Below the pieces are notes generated by a model. The model saw nothing but the letters and a program-made list of their open reading frames with translations. It was not told the DNA's origin and searched no databases. Both the position numbers and the translations under genes were made by a program. A stretch of 64,000 bases of DNA. Source: Lumbricus rubellus (lineage: Eukaryota > Annelida > Clitellata > Crassiclitellata > Lumbricidae). The first letter of the stretch is position 1; every line of letters starts with the position of its first letter. This document shows, in pieces, positions 60,161 to 64,000 of this stretch. The stretch covers positions 33,209,719-33,273,718 of the forward strand of contig OX243811.1 in assembly GCA_945859605.1 (NCBI GenBank), in the 5' to 3' direction.

Positions 60161-60797
60161 CCGTACTCACTCGCTAGGTGGCCGCCTGCTCTTGTTCCTG
60201 ATTCTTGCATTTTAGAAGTTTCGGACTGGACCACCCGCGAGAGGGCTAACTGCTGGGGAAACGAGTAATTCGCCAGGTCCTCAGACAGGGAAAACCTACC
60301 CTCAGGTTCCAGGGAAGAATGCCTTTCGTTTATGACTCGATCAGTAACTGCTGTTCCTGCTTCTATTGAGAAATGGGTCTCGTTACCAAATTCTACACCA
60401 GGAGATGGACGAGTGATGGCTGGACATGGTCGCACGGTCGTTTGGTGGACGACGACAGCCCCCCTTGAGGGCTTATCTGGGTTCGGTTCCCATTCAGCAG
60501 TTTTCTCAGACCCAATTTCCCTCAAACGCAATTCAGTTAAATTCTCCACCTTCTCTGATACTTTCTCCAATCCCTCTTGGTTATTACTTACAATGGAAGC
60601 CAAGGTATCAAAGCGCTCTAATACTTCCAAAAACCGCTGGGACATAACCTCTAACCTCTCTTCTTGTTCTTTACCTTTATCGAAAAGACCCCCACTGGCC
60701 CCTTCTAGCTGAATTGAATTGGAGTCATCTAAGCCTTCTCCTTCTGACTCACTCTTCTCCCTTTCTCCCTCTTTTTTTCCGTTTCACTTTCTGACAT
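60160..60797 (-). pseudogene. gag-like N-terminal fragment of a Ty3/gypsy element
   Basis: The - strand frame reads DDSNSIQLEGASGGLF, then VMSQRFLEVLERFDTLASIV and LEKVSEKVENLTELRLREIG, an acidic then coiled-coil region. It is compatible with a retrotransposon gag N-terminus but not diagnostic. The first ATG (60797) is separated from the main frame by a one-base shift near an A7 run. The frame is cut at about 60160, where LINE sequence begins. It directly follows the LTR in - strand order, the place expected for gag. Confidence 0.5.
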
Positions 60798-60838
60798 TAT
60801 TATTTTTTTATTATCAGTTACACAAAGAATACCAGTAT

Positions 60839-61636
60839 TGTTCTTTTCAAATTTTTCTCCTTAATTATTTATTACAGTTATAATTATTACGACAATTGTA
60901 TTATCTTTTACAGAGACAGCGGAGGCCTATCGACGAATAGCTGAATAACGATGGGGTTGAAAGGAATCGCCTCGGAATCTAATTAATTAAATTTGCAGTT
61001 CAGCCTAAATTGTCTTTGTTATTATTAATTTCAGTGTTATCTAATTTTCATTCAGCTTTCTTGAATACAGTTAAATTAAAATATCAGACTATTCTCGTCA
61101 GTAATTATTATAGAGCATCCATAAAATACACAATCAGTAACATTAAATCGAGAATTATTATTTTAGGTTGACACTGTTTACTTCCCTGACAATCCAGAGA
61201 ATACACGTAGGAAAATCTTTCAGTTCCGGTCCCAGAAATAATTCTTCCCACTGTCAATTTCTTTTGCCACAGCCTTGTTTCCGATCGGAATTTTGAAGGT
61301 TCAGCGTCCGAAACTTTTCCACACAGTCACACAGAGCGAAAACGACGCAGAGTCAAATTTGCAGTCACCAAGACCTTCCGCGATGACACAAAATCAAACT
61401 TTTTGGTCGCAAAAACCTCAATAATTCTTTTTCATTTTAACGGCCATCACAACAACTCCGCCATCACAAACCCCGAACCGCCCACCTGACAGGAGAGAAG
61501 CCTCCTGATTGGCTATCTCGCGTCCCGAGCTATTATTAGCCATTACGTAATCGAATTTAGAGTAAAAGTGCGGTTTCGAGCGCATTCCGAAATTAAGCGA
61601 AATTAGATTAGGCCGCTACCGGTGACAATCGTTACA
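60839..61636 (-). repeat. Probable Ty3/gypsy LTR
   Basis: On the - strand a 798-bp stretch starts TGTAACGATTGTCACCGG and could end ..GAACA, giving TG..CA termini. It is preceded by a purine tract, TTAGGGGGGGAGAG (61637-61650), the expected polypurine tract. After its end comes TGGTATTCTTTGTG, a possible primer-binding site. The 5' end is well supported; the 3' end is a guess because no second LTR is available in the window for comparison. Confidence 0.55.
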
Positions 61637-61650
61637 CTCTCCCCCCCTAA

Positions 61651-62197
61651 TTTTAAAATTTTTCAGAACTGAAAAATTTAGGTGTCAGCGAGATTGAATA
61701 CCATCGAAACTTAATTGTCGCTTAATTCTTAACTAACACAAGCAACGAAACAAGAGCAAATCTTATCTATGCATAAGCCAGTGAATCATTAGCCACACGA
61801 TACAAATCAATTGCTATTACAATTAGGCAAATGTCCAATTTTTACAACGGAGGGAATAGCTAACCGTCACAGATCTTTTCGCTGGGAATGCACTACCATC
61901 GCCCAGATGCCACCTTGCATCTCTATCTTAACCATGATATGACTTACTTCAGGGAGGGTGCCCAAGGTTACTAACGAGACGAGTTTACGTAACATTAATA
62001 AAGTCATACAATGCTATATCATCAAACGTGCAGAGCCACTTACGAGAGAATGTCCTCTAATCACAAAAATCATGCTCTGACACCCAAACCATAAGAAACA
62101 AACAATTGTAACGCATGCTAGAAGGGCGCGCTACAAACTTTATTCGCAAGAAAAAACAAAAAAGGGTTTACCCTATAGCGCATCACCTTACTCTACC
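61651..62197 (-). other. Noncoding 3' region of the gypsy element
   Basis: Lies between the pol stop codon and the polypurine tract. No env-like frame is seen. Confidence 0.45.
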
Positions 62198-64000
62198 TTA
62201 CTCCCTAAACCTTGCGGGGCGTACTATTTCCCGGCGGGGTCTCGCAGCTGGACACGGTCCCTCCTCTTCCACAGGGTCCAAGGCAGTTAGAAGTTCTAAA
62301 TCCCCCGGCCCTACCGGGTCAGGAACAAAATTCGCGTCCCAATCCTTAGGCGATTCACCGACAAACCTTTTCAGTTTATCCACGTAGACCAGCTTGGCCT
62401 GGGAGCGCGCGGACTTCTGTATTTTGTACAGAACTGGGCTCAACTGCTCCACTACTTTGTAGGGACCGGTGTATAATTTGTTCCATTTGTCCTTAATTCC
62501 GGGGCGTCTCCGTGGATAGAAGTACCAGACCCAGGTGCCTACTGGGAACTTGGTCGTTTTCACCCGCATGTCATAACGGAAATTCCGAGTGGTGGCTTGA
62601 CGCTTCATAAATTTTCGAGCCATTTCAAAGTCGTTTTGTATCGTTTCGACTTGATTCCTGACAAAATCATCGGTATCTGATACAACGTTAGCAACACGAA
62701 GATCGCCTAGAACTAAATCTATGGGTAAACAGAGTTCTCTTGATAGAAAGAGACGATTGGGCGTGAAGCCGGTACTTTCGTTTTCACTGGCTCTGTAGGC
62801 TGCGAGGATGTAGGGCAGGTGCACATCCCAGTCCCGTTGGTTTTGGGCTACCACCTTTCCCAACATGGCGTTCAGGGTGCGATGGAATCTTTCAACGGCT
62901 CCGTTCGTGCTCGGCTTGTACGGAGTGGTACGAAGTTTATCAATCTGCAGTCGCTGACATATATCCTTGAACAAGGCCGCCTCGAAACAAGGGCCTTGGT
63001 CCGTTAAAATCTGTTTCGGACACCCGAATCGACTGAAAACTTGTTCGACCAGAACCCGGGCGACTGTAGTGGCTTCTTGGTTTCTAATCGGGTGCGCCTC
63101 CGCCCAGCGTGTGAAGTGATCCACGGCCGTCAGTATGTATCGATGGCCTCGGCTGGAGGTTGGGTGGGGCCCCGTGATATCCACTCCTAAGCATTCCATT
63201 GGGGCTCCCACGGTCATCGACTGTAATTTCCCTTGTTTCGGTGGTTTACCTCGGAAGTACTGGGCACAGGGGACGCAACGTCGTAGTTCGTAGTTCACGT
63301 CCTCCCTCCAACCTGGCCAGTATGCCCTCTTTTGGAGTTGCGAGAGTGTCCGACGTATTCCCATATGTCCTCCGGTGATCCCTTCATGAGCTAATTTTAT
63401 GAGGGCGATGCGTCGCCCTGGTGGTGGAATTAGTTGGTGGTTCTTTACTTTGCTATCCTCTGGATCGATCCAGTTCCGGATCAGTAAGCCATCTTGGACC
63501 TCCAGTTGGGGCCACTGAGCGGCCAATACTTTCACAGTTCCACTTTGACTCCGCCTTTCATCATACGAAGGCGGTTCGTTCGACGTTAATTTCTTTCGGA
63601 AGATCCAGCCGAGGTCAGTATCGGCCTGTTGTTCTTCTCCGATGGTTATCCTGCTCCAATCTGACGGCAGTTCAAGCGGTTCGGTAGTATTCTGATGTAG
63701 TTCTCTCACGATTTGTACTTGATGGGGAAGACGGGACATCGCATCTGCGTTACGATGGGCGGTCCCGGCACGATGTTGGATGTCAAACTCAAACTCTTCG
63801 GTTATAGCCAACCACCGAGCCTGCTGGCCGATGGGAACCGGAGTCCGTCTCAACCATTGTAAAGCCGAGTGGTCGGTCCGAAGTAGAAATCGCCGTCCCA
63901 GCAGATACTGTCGGTAGGTCTTCAAGAAGTAAACTATCGCCAGTAGTTCTCTCTTAGTGACATCGTAGTTTTGTTCTGCTAAGGAACAGAGGCGGCTCCC
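62198..64000 (-). CDS. Ty3/gypsy pol: RNase H (partial) and integrase
   Basis: An uninterrupted - strand frame of 600 codons runs from the window edge to a stop at 62198, so the 5' part (protease, reverse transcriptase) lies outside. Residues are counted from the edge. RNase H blocks: RELLAIVYFLKTYRQYLLGR (about 17-36) and RTDHSALQWL. The integrase zinc finger has His205, His212, Cys242 and Cys245 (HEGITGGHMG..CVPC). The catalytic core has Asp274 (GVDITGPHP), Asp334 (ILTDQGPCFE) and Glu370 (NGAVERFHRTLN), spaced D,D35E. A C-terminal GPY/F motif (LYTGPYKVVEQLSPVLYKIQ) is present and no chromodomain is visible. The intact frame suggests recent activity. RNase H and integrase cut the RNA primer strand and insert the cDNA copy into the genome. 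Confidence 0.95.
   Translation of the reverse strand, partial: GSRLCSLAEQNYDVTKRELLAIVYFLKTYRQYLLGRRFLLRTDHSALQWLRRTPVPIGQQARWLAITEEFEFDIQHRAGTAHRNADAMSRLPHQVQIVRELHQNTTEPLELPSDWSRITIGEEQQADTDLGWIFRKKLTSNEPPSYDERRSQSGTVKVLAAQWPQLEVQDGLLIRNWIDPEDSKVKNHQLIPPPGRRIALIKLAHEGITGGHMGIRRTLSQLQKRAYWPGWREDVNYELRRCVPCAQYFRGKPPKQGKLQSMTVGAPMECLGVDITGPHPTSSRGHRYILTAVDHFTRWAEAHPIRNQEATTVARVLVEQVFSRFGCPKQILTDQGPCFEAALFKDICQRLQIDKLRTTPYKPSTNGAVERFHRTLNAMLGKVVAQNQRDWDVHLPYILAAYRASENESTGFTPNRLFLSRELCLPIDLVLGDLRVANVVSDTDDFVRNQVETIQNDFEMARKFMKRQATTRNFRYDMRVKTTKFPVGTWVWYFYPRRRPGIKDKWNKLYTGPYKVVEQLSPVLYKIQKSARSQAKLVYVDKLKRFVGESPKDWDANFVPDPVGPGDLELLTALDPVEEEGPCPAARPRREIVRPARFRE

Noticed and set aside
60332..60712. 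126-codon + strand ORF
   Set aside because: Antisense shadow of the gag-like frame on the - strand.

Overview
The window is animal nuclear DNA: split genes with GT-AG introns, no operons, AT-rich intergenic sequence and many decayed transposons. A marine invertebrate deuterostome, possibly an echinoderm, is my best inference. The grounds are a Syk-type tandem-SH2 kinase, two foldback transposons with tandem-repeat arms that recall the TU elements described from sea urchin, and very frequent GGCCTA words. A lancelet, hemichordate or lophotrochozoan cannot be excluded from sequence alone.

Layout. Four genes could be rebuilt exon by exon with all reading phases consistent. They are a peroxisomal carrier of the SLC25A17/PMP34 type (+, 663-6191, 320 aa), the cytosolic Fe-S assembly factor CIAO3/NARFL (+, 9391-16374, 466 aa), the proteasome assembly chaperone PSMG3 (+, 18148-21110, 132 aa) and the YL1/VPS72 H2A.Z chaperone (-, 22566-26742, 358 aa). 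A fifth, large gene is a Syk/ZAP-70-family tyrosine kinase (-, 38354-53581, 647 aa from the best start, 13 coding exons). Between VPS72 and Syk there are four coding-like pieces on the - strand that may belong to an unidentified gene; they are weakly supported. The genes are unrelated housekeeping or signalling functions and do not form a pathway.

From 53.7 kb to the right edge the window is mostly mobile DNA: hAT-like and mariner-like miniature elements, a 5'-truncated LINE carrying a hAT insertion and abutting a gag-like fragment, then an LTR and the pol (RNase H and integrase) of a Ty3/gypsy element that runs off the edge.

The most interesting material is the mobile-element record. Eight short elements carry hAT-like inverted ends, six of them with perfect 8-bp target duplications and one with a 7/8 match. 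Four TTAA-flanked piggyBac-like miniature elements, three TA-flanked mariner-like elements, a 1.9-kb element with perfect 28-bp inverted ends and two foldback elements with G-rich tandem-repeat arms are also present. One LINE family is scattered as 3' ends, several keeping a hairpin just before a microsatellite tail. In the Syk gene, three tandem arrays sit directly against splice sites of the SH2-coding exons, and one of them has copied the splice acceptor itself.
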